DNA of 64,000 bases from Trichoplax adhaerens (taxonomy: Eukaryota; Placozoa; Uniplacotomia; Trichoplacea; Trichoplacidae). How positions within the stretch are numbered: the first letter of the stretch is position 1; the number at the start of each line of letters is the position of its first letter. The notes beneath the pieces are model-generated. The model ran no database searches, was not told the DNA's origin, and was given only the letters and a program-made list of their open reading frames with translations. The stretch lies in contig NW_002060971.1 of the NCBI RefSeq assembly GCF_000150275.1, forward strand, positions 427,857 to 491,856, in the 5' to 3' direction. Below are positions 48,501 to 61,300 of this stretch, one piece after another. A program made the translations under genes and the position numbers.

Positions 48501-51500
48501 CTAAGTTTATCCTTCATGAATGAAATTTATCTACCCTGATTGTTATTTATTAATTGTATAGATCAAATATTAAATCTATTAATAACAGTATTCAAACTTT
48601 GCTTAATCCGATTACATTTAAAGGTAAAAGAGTAGATGATTATATCTAGATTTGCTGTCACAAGCCAATAGGAAGGGTTTAGCGAACTGTAGTAGCTTAT
48701 TTGCATGATTAGGTCAGGTAGTTCATTAGTTTCGTCATGCTTGCACGCGATCCTGTAATAATAACAGAAAAGATAAATACCGTAAAAACACTGTAAAAAA
48801 GGCAAAAAAATCCTATTTTTTACGTTTATGTGAGAGATATGATGGCATTTGGGTAATAGGTTGATAAGTTGTGCAATAGTATAGTCATAAGAATATGGAT
48901 TGATAATATTTGGTGGAATAAATATCTAATTACAGTGCATCATTGGATATACATGATTAGATATTTTGTTCCCATTTCTTTCCAGATATTGGTAGCCGTA
49001 GCAAATTGCTTATTTCGCAAGGAATAAAAGTTGCGTTAAAATTGATTATGTCGGGCTCATTGTTTTCTTGAAAAATCTGGAGATTGTGCACGCGATACTT
49101 CAAATGCAATTTTTCAAAATATTGAATAGGTTATGATATCTAAGTATTCTCCTATATGGATTACCATCATATGTAATGCGATGGGTATAAATTCTAGCTG
49201 TGAATTTTGCACTAATTTTGTAATCCATTTCTTCCCTTACTCCTAACGGATGGCTTACAAATATTTCAATTTTATATTTCATGCTACTTACGAAGCAAAA
49301 CTGTAATTCGAGTGACGTACATTACTTCTATGGTATTATTTTAAAATACCTACGGATATCAGCTGAATGTTACTTCTAGCTTAATAGATTTCGGATCTGT
49401 AATATAATAAGACTTTTAAGCTATGAGATTGCTGATGTTTCAAAATGCCAAATTCAAGTTTCACAATAGGCATTAGAAGCTATTTAATTTCATCGCTCTG
49501 TAGATCCATGTTAGTATTTTACTTCGAGTAGATAAGGTTGCTTCGAAAATCTTCATAATATCGGCGGGAAAGAATTTTTCTCATACTAGATTATGATTCT
49601 GTATTTTTTATTTCTATCTATCTAAAGAGATAATAGAAGAACTATTTTATTAAAAAAATTTCAAAATACCAATATGATAGATGAGTATAATAAATAATTT
49701 TATATCTACCTCATTCGAAATAGTTATTTTCCGTACATTGTTCTAGTTAAACAAAGAAGCCTTTACCTATTCATATAGATAGATCGTGTGACCATAATTA
49801 CATAGGAAATGCAGATTGAACTATATTACCGGCATTTGCTAAGTTGAAGAATTATAGAAAAATGGGTTGATTTTATTACTTGAATTATTAGCATATTTAA
49901 TAATTAAAATCTTATGCCTTAACATACATTTATATTTATAGGATTAAAAAATATAGCGATTATATAATTAACTTGATAGACGAAATGCAGAATTTAAAAG
50001 CTCCGTCTACCATATCAATCAAATATAATTTTAGAGCAACGATGTTCTACTGAAAGATACAATGTAGGTGAAAGATGGTAGATAAAATGATCTTAAAATA
50101 GAAAATTTATCATTTTCTAGTCGATATAAATTTAGATTTCATCGTCAAATTAATCTCGTAAAAACAATGAGACCATGTAAAATTTCTTCACGTGTCATAA
50201 CTGTAAGCGTGACCAGTATTTCCTGTATATTGGATGCTTTGAGTAAGGTCTTTATATAATGGTAACCAAGTAAATGAGAAAAATAGGTAAATCTTATTGA
50301 TGTCATGTTAATAAATTTTAAGAATGAAAACGTACAATAGTCAGCAAATGATTAAGGAATTCCCTATGTTGCATCGCATATTAATAGATGCCATAGATAT
50401 TCGTAAACTCAGATTCCACGATATTACGCTTTCAAATTAATAATCTTGGAAACTTTTATAGGGTTAATAGACTGTCCAAAAAGGTTAAAAAATTGCAATG
50501 TTAAAGTTAGCGAAAAATCTTCAGACTAAGTCCATTGAAGATGGATTATTGAATAGAATACCAATAATTTGTTAGGGTGATCTAAGAGAAGATGAGAAAA
50601 GCTCCACTAATGATAATTTTCATTAAGATAGTAAAATACAAAACAAAATCTTAGGAAATACTATAGAATGTTATCGATTCTTTTTAGCTTTCTGTAAGGG
50701 ATTTATATACTTTCTTATGACATTATCACCTCTTAATTTCCTACTTACTAATCTATCTATTAAAGATGATCATCGAATTTACTGATAATATTTTTCTGTT
50801 AGATTTTCCCTATCTTTTATATTCATGATCTCACATAATCGAATTGTACAGTCTGCCATTTCTAATATGGAGGTTAAACTAAAAAGTGCGGTACCGTAAC
50901 CGCTTATTTAGCACCAACATTAATAAACAAGTTTAAAAATACGGTTGCTTACAGTTCTATTTTGAAAATGAGTAATACTTTTCACCAACCTGTGTATAAA
51001 AAGTACAGAATCTTGTATTTGTAGCAGTGAAAGAATCACGAATGCCAATTTGACGTTTTGCTGCAGCGAACATAAGATATCTGAAGTAATGAGAAAATAT
51101 TTTCTTTTTACTGTAATGTGAAAACAAAAAGTAGAATTAAAAATTTCAAATTACCATGTTAATAACTTACCGGTACTCTTTTATACTGTTATAATTGATT
51201 AGCTCTGTACGATATATTTAGTAATATGTGTTGTAAGTGAAAACTTGCTACAATGCAGCCAATAATTTATACAAATATTTAAAGATACAATGAAGCCGTG
51301 GATATGTACTTTAGTTAATGTTTATTCTTCTATAATCTTATTTAGTAATTTTGAATTTGCAAGATTAACAAATGGACAAGGCAAAGAAATAATATTCTAA
51401 AGAAGCATATCCAAAAATTTATGCTTACTTTTGAAAATATTTCTCTATTTAAGATGATATGGTGTAATTAACTCTATGAAACTGACCCGTAACATCATTC

Positions 51501-52110
51501 AACTCATAATTAAAATAGCATGGACATAAGACTGTTTAATTTGATCTATTTAATCGATAAGAGTTTCTATTCCTAAGAATTGTATTATTTTATTCTATAA
51601 TTTACGTCCTTGCCGAACTTCACTCATGTGCGGTTAGGAAATAGTCAAAATTAGCTGACCAATATGTTTAATAAATTTATATGCTTAGAATGATTACGAT
51701 ATTGGAAATATAATCTCTATGTTCTTAAATAATATAGCTACTAACTAATGGTTTTGAAACCATCTACTTTGTCTACATATTGAAGACATTAAACAAGACG
51801 AAAATATAATCTACAATTCACGAATACACGGAAGTGAAAAAATTTAAGATTATTACAATAATTTGATCGTAGGTATATGATTAGATCAAGTTAACAATTT
51901 TGAAGTGCTTAATGAAACCATTCTAAATCGATAATATTCTTTCTAAATTATACTTGCACAGGTTAAAAGATTTACTACTTAAATTATCTCATCAATGCCC
52001 ATAAATATATTAGCTTTGATTCTAATTTAACAGACTTCGAATAAACATTGCTCTATAACATTTAATACTGTACTTTTCAATTAAAGATACTGAATGCATG
52101 ATTCTATTCT
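45517..52110. other. About 6.6 kb between the paralogous genes, no gene seen
   Basis: AT-rich sequence with only chance-length open frames (up to 80 codons) and no domain-like translation or RNA-gene signature. It must contain the gene 1 promoter and, at its high end, the gene 2 3' UTR. If gene 1 arose by tandem duplication, a duplication junction could also be here, but I see no repeat that marks it. Confidence 0.55.
52061..52066 (-). terminator. Possible poly(A) signal of gene 2 (ATTAAA)
   Basis: On the minus strand ATTAAA lies 45 bases after the gene 2 stop codon. This is the common variant of AATAAA. In such AT-rich DNA the hexamer is frequent by chance, so the call rests on position only. 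Confidence 0.3.
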
Positions 52111-52361
52111 TTACTCGTTATTACGACATATGCAAGATTTTATAACTAAAACAGAGATATTTTTAGTAGATCCATTACGACATGATGTATTTACTTTTAC
52201 TACTTTGGTTTTGTCAACTTTACAGCAATGCTTGTCATGTTTACATCCTCCTTCACATTTACCAACGTTTATTTTCTTTTGTGATTGGCATGTTCCTTCA
52301 GTATTAGTGATATAATTCTTTTGAGCCAATCTTCGACACTCTAACGGTTTGCCAATACCGC
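52111..52361 (-). CDS. Gene 2 last exon: CTCK domain and stop
   Basis: Starts [20 protein letters not shown] and continues with [17 protein letters not shown] and VLVIKSCIC before the stop. The same cysteine framework and exactly the same exon length (251) are found in gene 1. The family role is dimerisation through the knot. Confidence 0.9.
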
Positions 52362-55300
52362 CTAGAAACAAGTCATAAATCGTATAGCTTAGACTCTGTT
52401 TTAAAGTAGAATCAAGTAGCTACATCTCGATGGGTTATGCAAATCTTTTATTACCGTCAGCGCATTTGCCTTCATAAGATATAGTAATATTTTTCTTGTC
52501 ATTGCAAGCAGCTGCTTGTAGATGACATTCGCTATCATAATCGATATTATCACTACCGCAAACTGGGGCTTTTGCTACTTCGCCACATTTACGGCATGTG
52601 CAGCGAGCACTACCGGAATCATCGGTAGTACATTCCGCTTGATATGGACATTGAATATTTCGACAAAGTTCTAATATAGAATTTATAAACAATTAGAAGG
52701 CATCGTCGTGATGCTCTATCTGAAAAAAATAATCATGAATTTTATTATTTACCTGCAGTGCAGGCTGGTAGATTGCATGGCTTATATTGCTTTAATGGTG
52801 GGCATTTCTTTCCATTATTTTTGATGACTTTACGATTACGTTCTTTTTGACTATCGCCGCAAGTAGATGAACATGTGCTCCATGTACTCCATTGAGAAAC
52901 TTGGCAATCTACGTAAATGATTGAAGTTTGTAGAACTTTTTAATGATATTTCAGTATTATTTTAGCATTTTCAATGATAAAACAGCATTCAATCCAGAAA
53001 TATATAGTCATCTTTATTACCGTTGTCACATTTTCCGATGTAATCAATTTGGACATTTCTAGCATGTCGACAATTTGAATTCTTGAGGTGGCATTCGCTA
53101 TCATAAGTGATACCATCAGATCCGCATACTTCATTGTCAGATCTACGCGTAATATTACGAGAACATCGTGGACATATGCAGACTGGTCGATTGAATGTCT
53201 GATTTTGCTTGCATTCCGCATTGTGATTGCATATCACATTACTGCAAGAAGCTGATTAAAATTGGAAGAGATCATAACATTAAGGAACGAAATAAGTCGA
53301 TGTTGTGGACGGAGAGCTAGCAAATGATTTCAATCTTAATTCATTGACTCTGTTGACTTACTTTCACACTTTCCAAAGTATTCGATACCAACGATGCTTC
53401 CATACATACAGTTGCGCATTTCTAAGTCTTTAACACTTTTGTAAGTTGCTCCATCAGTACCACAGACTTGTCCTTCTCGCTCAGAACAAAATCGGCATGA
53501 ACAGGTGCATTGAGGTAGATTATTTTCACTAACGGTGCATGTACTGCCAGGCATTTTACAAATGCCTGGTCTGCAAATACCTATTTTATAATGATTGTTA
53601 GTAAAACTTTTATTGTAAGATACTTTCAGGCCAATGCTAAATTAGTACTTACGATCACAAAATTTGCCATCGCCTCTAAATCCTTTCCTGCATTGACATT
53701 GATAAGCTCCGATAGTATTGACGCAATCAGCAGAAGAACTACATTGATATTTCCTAGTTGCACATTCATCGACATCTACCAATAGAGTCGATATAAAGCA
53801 GTTTTATGATTACATCTTAAATTATTAACATTTCATGATTTTCTTAGCTTCGAATAGTGAGACTGGATTTAACGTAGTTACAAAACATATAACAGGAATA
53901 CCAACCGGTACAGGTATAGCCATTTCCAGTCCAGCCATTCTTACAGATGCAATTGACGTTGTTGTTGATTTTAGTGCATATAGCATTAGCATCGCAAGTC
54001 TTTTCATCCTCAGCAGTGCAAGATTCTGCTTGTTTTTCTACAATGAAGAGCCATAATATTCATTGATATGTAAAGTATTGTAAAAATAAGTTTCATAATT
54101 GTAAGGTGAAATTAAACGAGTATATAATATTTGATTTAATATGGAATCGTTCTGCAACTCTTAAGATGAATAAGTAAAAACTGACTATGTGAAATAGCAT
54201 AGCCTAGATCGTAGCTCTGAATAGAGCTAGTAAAGTTCGCATATTATGATGGCATCTTTAGTTATTAGTGGAAATATATAAGCTGCGTAATGAAAACAAC
54301 TCATTTACAAGCTCCTCTTACAGTAACTAAATTGTAAAATAATAATATAGATAAATAACATTAATGATATAACATTTTTCATATTTATACGATATTTTAT
54401 TTAGCTCGTCTTTTTTCCTTAGCTAAATTACTCTTAAAAACTCACTTGTACAGTCTTTTCCATCGCCAGTATAGCCGTTCTTACAAGTACAAGTATAATT
54501 GCCTGCAGTATTAGTGCAATCAGCATTTTCGCCGCAGTCATCTAAGCCTGCAGTACACTCATTATTATCTAGTGATCAATATAATTAGTTCAAGTTAGTT
54601 ATTCATCTTTCGGTTTGATTTAAATCAGATCATTTAGAATGTTTGCTATAGTAAAAAAATTTACCCTGGCAATCATCGCCTACTCGCTTAAAACCATCTT
54701 TGCAAATACAAGTGAAAGATGCGGGTAAATTTAAACATAACCCATTAGGGCATAGTTTGGAATTGGCTTTGCATTCATCGATATCTTATAAAGAAAAACA
54801 AGATCAATTGTTAGCCAGCATCCAGTGACTGCAGTCAATAGGATAGATTGCATATTAGCAAGTCATTAGCTATAGAGTCCGTTTAGCTAAATTATGAGCT
54901 TACCAACGCATGCACTTTTATCAGCAGTTAACGTGTAGCCTGATTTACATAAACATTTGTATCCACCGTCAAGATTAATGCATGTTTGATTTAATTTACA
55001 AGTTTGGAAATCTTCACATTCGTTAATATCTGGTTTATTCAATGAGTAAAATGGTGATCAATATTACTCAATAACTAATCCAAAATGTTTCATAATTTAA
55101 ATTCAGAAGATTAAAATTACCTTCGCAAACGGTGCCATTTCCTCTATAATTAGGCTTGCATTGACAGAAATAGGAACCTTTAGTATTTGTGCAAGTGGCA
55201 TTTTTATGGCAGGGAGGAGTTTTACTTTCAGTGCATTCATCAATGTCTATAGTGCAGTAGTGAAAGTTGTTAATTCATTGTAGATAAAGTGTAAGCAATA

Positions 55301-58300
55301 CATAAAAAGATATAGCAATCAGTGTCTTTTTGAATCAACTATCAAATATTTAAATAAGCAATTAAATCCACAGTAAATACTCGGTACGATACCTTTGCAA
55401 ATTTGTCCATCGCCTTTAAATCCCGGTTTGCATTCGCACTTGTATGAACCATCAGATAAAATGATACAATTGGCATTGCTGCCACAATCATTACCACCTC
55501 CAGGACTACAAAAATCGATAGCTAAGGATATGAAATGATAAATAACGTTAGAAGATGAAGTACAGGTGAAACATACTGTATTGTAGTATTGTGTTAGCTC
55601 TCCAATTCAAGCCATAATTTTTGCAAAATATTATTTTGAGATTGAAAGTATTTTCGCGACAACAATATTTCGCCATTTTAGGTTCAATGTGGCCCTCTAT
55701 TAACAAATTCTTATATAGGTGATATATTGCTTACGTATGCAATTAATTCCATTGCCGGTATATCCAGATTGGCAGTGACAATTATAGCTACCAGGTAAAT
55801 TAATGCAGTCTGCATTTTTACTGCATTTCGTTGTGCTATTTAAGCATTCATTAACATCTAAAAATTGTAACAGCCACAAATATAGGATGATGGTCACTTT
55901 TAGGGTACTCATAAATCACCATAAATATCACTTACGCTTTGTAATGTATTACCTGTACATGTTTGACCATCACCCTTATAGCCTGGTTTACATTTGCATT
56001 TGTAAGATCCAAGTTCATTAATGCAAGTTGCATTACCGCCACAGGTATGTTCTCCAGTAGTACATTCGTCAATGTCTAAATAGATTAAATAAATGAGCTT
56101 TTGTTTGAGATGATAAATGTTTGAAATGTAGGCATCATATAAGATACTTTCGTGTCTTTGGAGGTAAATATTTGCATTTATCGCAGTTTATTTAGTACTC
56201 ATTCTCTACTACAACGTTGGTAAATTTACCTCTACATAACAAGCAAGCGCCTTCATATCCTGGTTTACAATTGCATTTGTAAGACCCAGGAGTATTTATG
56301 CAAACAGCTGATGGAGATATTGGTTTTTCTTTGCACTCATCAACGTCTAAAGGAGTTTTTAATAAATGAATAGTTGAGTTATTGAATGAGCTTAAGTAGC
56401 GGACGAAAATGCCAAGAATTCTTTTATTTTCTAAAGATGAATCTACCTTGACACTGTTTGCCTTCTCCTTTAAATCCAGAATTACAGATGCATTGGTAAG
56501 AAGATTCACTCATTACATAATAACAAGTAGCATTTGGATGGCACTGATTTGCGATTGAGGTTGGACATACATCACTTGGAGATTCTGCCATAAAATTAAA
56601 AGTTAAAGAAAAAATTTTTTAAGATCATTTAGCGTAAGAATGCTGTCCAAAATACTGTTGCAAGAATTGATGTTATGCGCTAAATATTCTTATCCTATTC
56701 TGAACAATACTAATATAAGATAATGTACCTTTAAAGCAACTTCCATTGATGGCAACGTAACCATCTTGACATTTGCATTGAAAGCTGCCAGGTTCATTGC
56801 TGCATATCGAATTTTCTCCACACGCGTTCGGTATTGTGCATTCGTCAATATCTGTAATCGGTGAAAATCGATATCAACAATAAACTCTTCGTAATTTATT
56901 TTAATGTAAAGTCAATGAAATTAAAATTTTCAAATCTAATGTAATTCATTTTACCATCGCACTGGATACCAGAACCACTAAAGCCAGTCTTGCATGTGCA
57001 GGTATAAGAACCTTGGGTATTGACACAATCTGCATTTTTACTGCAGTCATCAGTTTTTTCTGTACACTCATCAATATCTGCCCGCAATATCAACACACTG
57101 CAGTGAATCACTTTGCAATAATTATATAATTATCAGCTACATCTTGAGCTGAATATACTATCAAATTATTTAAAGATCAATTTTACCATTGCATTCATAA
57201 GCTTTGCCTTCTACACTATAATCAATAAAACCAGCTTTGCATTGACAAGTATATCCACCATCATTATCGATACATTTTGCGTTCTTACTGCAATTGTTCA
57301 TGGATGGTAGATCACATTCATTAATTTCTGTATAAAGGAAGAAAATTTCTCCATTAATATTGAAATATTATGGTAGTTCGCATGCCAGAATAGTTGGATA
57401 TTTCGACTTTTGAAAATGATCGCAACGTACGTTGGCATTGGGTGCCATCTCCAATGTAACCTTTCTTACAAACGCATTTATATATACCAGCTTTATATAC
57501 ACATTTAGCTGTTGAAATGCAATCGCTACCGCCAATTTTGCAACCAATAGGATTAGATCGAGGGGAGACTTTATTACATACTTTGCCGTCGCCAGAATAG
57601 CCATGTTTGCATTTGCATATATATGTGCCAGGTGTATTGGTGCAATCGGCGGTTGCAGCACAATCTGCAGTGCCAATCTTACATTCATCAATATCTAAGA
57701 TGTCATTATAAGTACAGTAGAAGGTTAGATTAAATACAGTACTATAGTGCATATAATGGTAGCATCGTCTAATCTAGTCAAATTAATAATTTGCATAGTT
57801 CAACCTTGGCAGTTTCTGTCGATTCCCTCAATATATCCTTGTTTACATTTGCAATGATATGATCCAATCGTGTTATTGCAATTGCTATCGAAATTACAGG
57901 CATTATCTGATTCTTGACATTCATCGATATCTATTAGCAAATTAAATGATAGATAAGATACTTTAAATCATTTTCTAGACCATACAGAAAATAAATTTGT
58001 GATTAATTCTCTTATCATAAACTCTGATCAAATACTACTCGAATGAATTGCTTACCGACACAAGTTTTGCCATCGCCAGTATAGCCAGTTTCGCACTTAC
58101 ATTCGTAGGATCCCCACTTATTGATACATTTAGCATTTTTATGACATTTGTCAATGCCCAAAAAGCATTCATTGGTATCTGTGATAGGTCGCAAAGTTTC
58201 ATTACTAAGTTAATTACCAGTCCAGGAGATCATCATTATATCATACGAACTAAAGTAACAGAATTTATATTTACCGTAGCAGATACGACCGTCACCATGA

Positions 58301-61300
58301 AGTCCTTCCTTACAACTGCAGGTATACGATCCTATCGTATTTTGGCAGGCTGCGTTTTTATCGCATTTACTTATACCAGCTGTGCATTCATTGACATCTA
58401 TTATGATTTATTATCACCATATTATTTTAATGAGTAGATGAAATAACGTGTTGTGAAAAAAATTAGAAATTAAAGGTAAGAGCTTCAACTTAAATGATCA
58501 AGGGTAATACAAGTAGTAGAGTTGTTACCTTCACATGTCTCACAGTGGCCAATAAATCCAATCTTGCAAGCACATTTATAAGATCCGTTCGTATTAATGC
58601 AAAAGGCATTTGTTTTGCAATTAGCTAGACCAAGCTCGCATTCGTTGATATCTACGAGACAACACATACAGCAGGTAAATTATAGATAATTTCAATCTTT
58701 GCAGCATTTAATCAATTTATTGAAATGTAAATTAGTAATACCTTTGCATTGCAAGCCATCGCCACGAAACCCTTCTTTACATGTGCATGAAAAGGATCCG
58801 ATTGTATTTGCACAAGTTGCTTTAGCATGGCAATTGTCCGTATTAAGTAAACACTCGTCAACATCTAGTGCAAAAGAGAATTGCAAGAGAATCCATTCGG
58901 TAATGATGGTCATTTTGTAGATCATAATGAGAATTTGATGCATTATACGTGCATTGAAAGTATGACTACGATCTAAGGGAAGACTGATACTAGATTCAAC
59001 TGTTACATCGATTTAGCTTTATTACCAATGCATTTTTCGTCTTTTTGGGTGTATCCATTACCACAAGTGCATTCATAAGATCCAATCGTATTAATACATG
59101 TTGAATTTCCGAGATGAGCACAAATTTTACTGTCTTTGCATTCATTGATGTCTAATAGGAACAAAAGATCAACGTAGAACTAGGATGAATTTTAAGAGTA
59201 AGAAGGTATTAAACAAATTCATATTGATATAAGTTTACGAAGAAAATATTTTAATTTCGAATGGAAATAAGAGATCAACGTAGTACTAGACGAATTTGTG
59301 AGAGTAAGAGGGTATTAAAGAAATTTATATTGACATAAGTTTAGCAAGAAAGCAATTTAATATGGAATAGAAGTGAGAAATTAATGTAAACGTCATAGAA
59401 CTATATAAACTTGTGAATGTAAGAGTGTATTGAACGAAATTTTACTAAGAAAGCAATTTATACGACAACATCAATTAGCATATTTATATGCAACTTTTAA
59501 GTAAATAAGAAACAAAATTTTTAAGTCACGGTTAGACTTCGATATTTGAGTCTATACTATAGGTGGAAATGTTCGGTAACTAATCAAGTCATATTATTAA
59601 GCATTACCCTACCTTTGCATTTTTTTTCTCCCTGATTATCATTTCCTTTTCCTCATCCATATGNNNNNNNNNNNNNNNNNNNNNNNNNNNNNNNNNNNNN
59701 NNNNNNNNNNNNNATGTTCGGTAACTAATCAAGTCATATTATTAAGCATTACCCTACCTTTGCATTTTTTTCCTTTAAATCCTGATTTGCAAACACAAGC
59801 ATAAGAGCCAACGCTGTTCCGGCATTCGGCATTTTTTGGGCAAGCATTTGGCTTACTGCATTCGTCAATATCTGCAAGAACATCCTCATCAGTGATTGGC
59901 TTTATAAATAAAGATATAAATCTCAATAATAAGTGATTTTATCTACCTTCACATATTTTCCCATCGCCGCTATAGCCTTTCTTGCAAGTACAAGAATAGC
60001 TTCCACGGCTGTTAACACAGATGGCATCAGTACTACATTTATCCGTCATTTCGCGGCATTCATCGATATCTAGGCGTATAATTAATCGATATATAATTAA
60101 ATATAGATTTCTTAGGGCCGGTTATATAAGCTAGATTACAGGTTACAAGAGTAAAATTGGATGATAATATGGTTTACCTTTGCAAGTCTTTCCGTTTAGG
60201 CTGGCTTTAAAACCATCGGTGCAATTGCAAGAGTAGTCGCCAATTGTATTAAAGCATGATGTGTTATTTTTGCAAGTATATAACTTAGGATCGCTACATT
60301 CATCAATATCTAGTTAATGTAAAAGTGATCAGTCAAATTTATTTATTTGCCAAGAAAATTGCAAGCTAAATATCATGATCTAAGATAAAAATTACGCTCG
60401 GTACCTCGACAGATTTTACCATCTCCTTTGTAGCCTTTATTGCAAGTACAATTAAAGGATCCATTTGTATTTTTACATCTGGCGTTGTCATCGCAATCAT
60501 GTGCTTTTGTTTTACATTCATCAATATCTGTAATAAAGCGGCGTAAATGGATTATGAAACTGAAATATAGAAATCCCTAGATGTATATCCGATATACGAT
60601 ACCACATATATTATTTGATTATCAAATTTTCCTATTAAGAATTTATATTGTTAGAATACGTACTTGACATACGCGCATTAAGCTATCCTTTAAGACTATT
60701 AAAACTAGATATTGTGCTAGCAATTTAACTGCATCCATCACAGATTTCTCACAGTTAGTTAATTTGATCGCAATCATGTACTTTAGCTTTACGTTCATTA
60801 ATATCTCTAATACGGCAGCTTTAATGAATTACGAAACTGGAATACATAGAAATCTCTACATATCTATCTGATGTGCGGCACTATACTGTATATTTTGGTT
60901 CATGATCAACATCTTCTCTTTAGCGGTTATATTATAAATCTCTGGTTAAAGCACATGCTTAACACACGCACATAAATATATCTTTCAGGCCCAGTGAAAG
61001 TAGATATTGAGCAAACAATTTTCTTTGAACTTTACAAATTTCTAACTACTAGTTAAAGAGCACTAGGCTTATTAAAATACTGGCAATTACCTTTACATTT
61101 CTCGCCATCCGCTATGAATCCAGGTAAACACTGGCAGTCAAATGATCCAATATTATTAATGCACTTTGCTTTCTTGCCACAAACATTTTTTCCTTTGCAT
61201 TCGTCCTTATCTTGATATTTTTAATACAACAATAACGCAATGGGCAATTTCCCCCCAAAAGTTCAGTGCTTCAGTATCTTAGCATTTAATATGTCAATAT

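Noticed and set aside
48563-48805. 80-codon minus-strand open frame between the two genes
   Set aside because: Length and AT-driven composition fit chance; there is no signal peptide, domain or splice context.
58048-58437. 129-codon plus-strand open frame
   Set aside because: It spans two EGF exons and the intron between them on the other strand and has no domain-like features.
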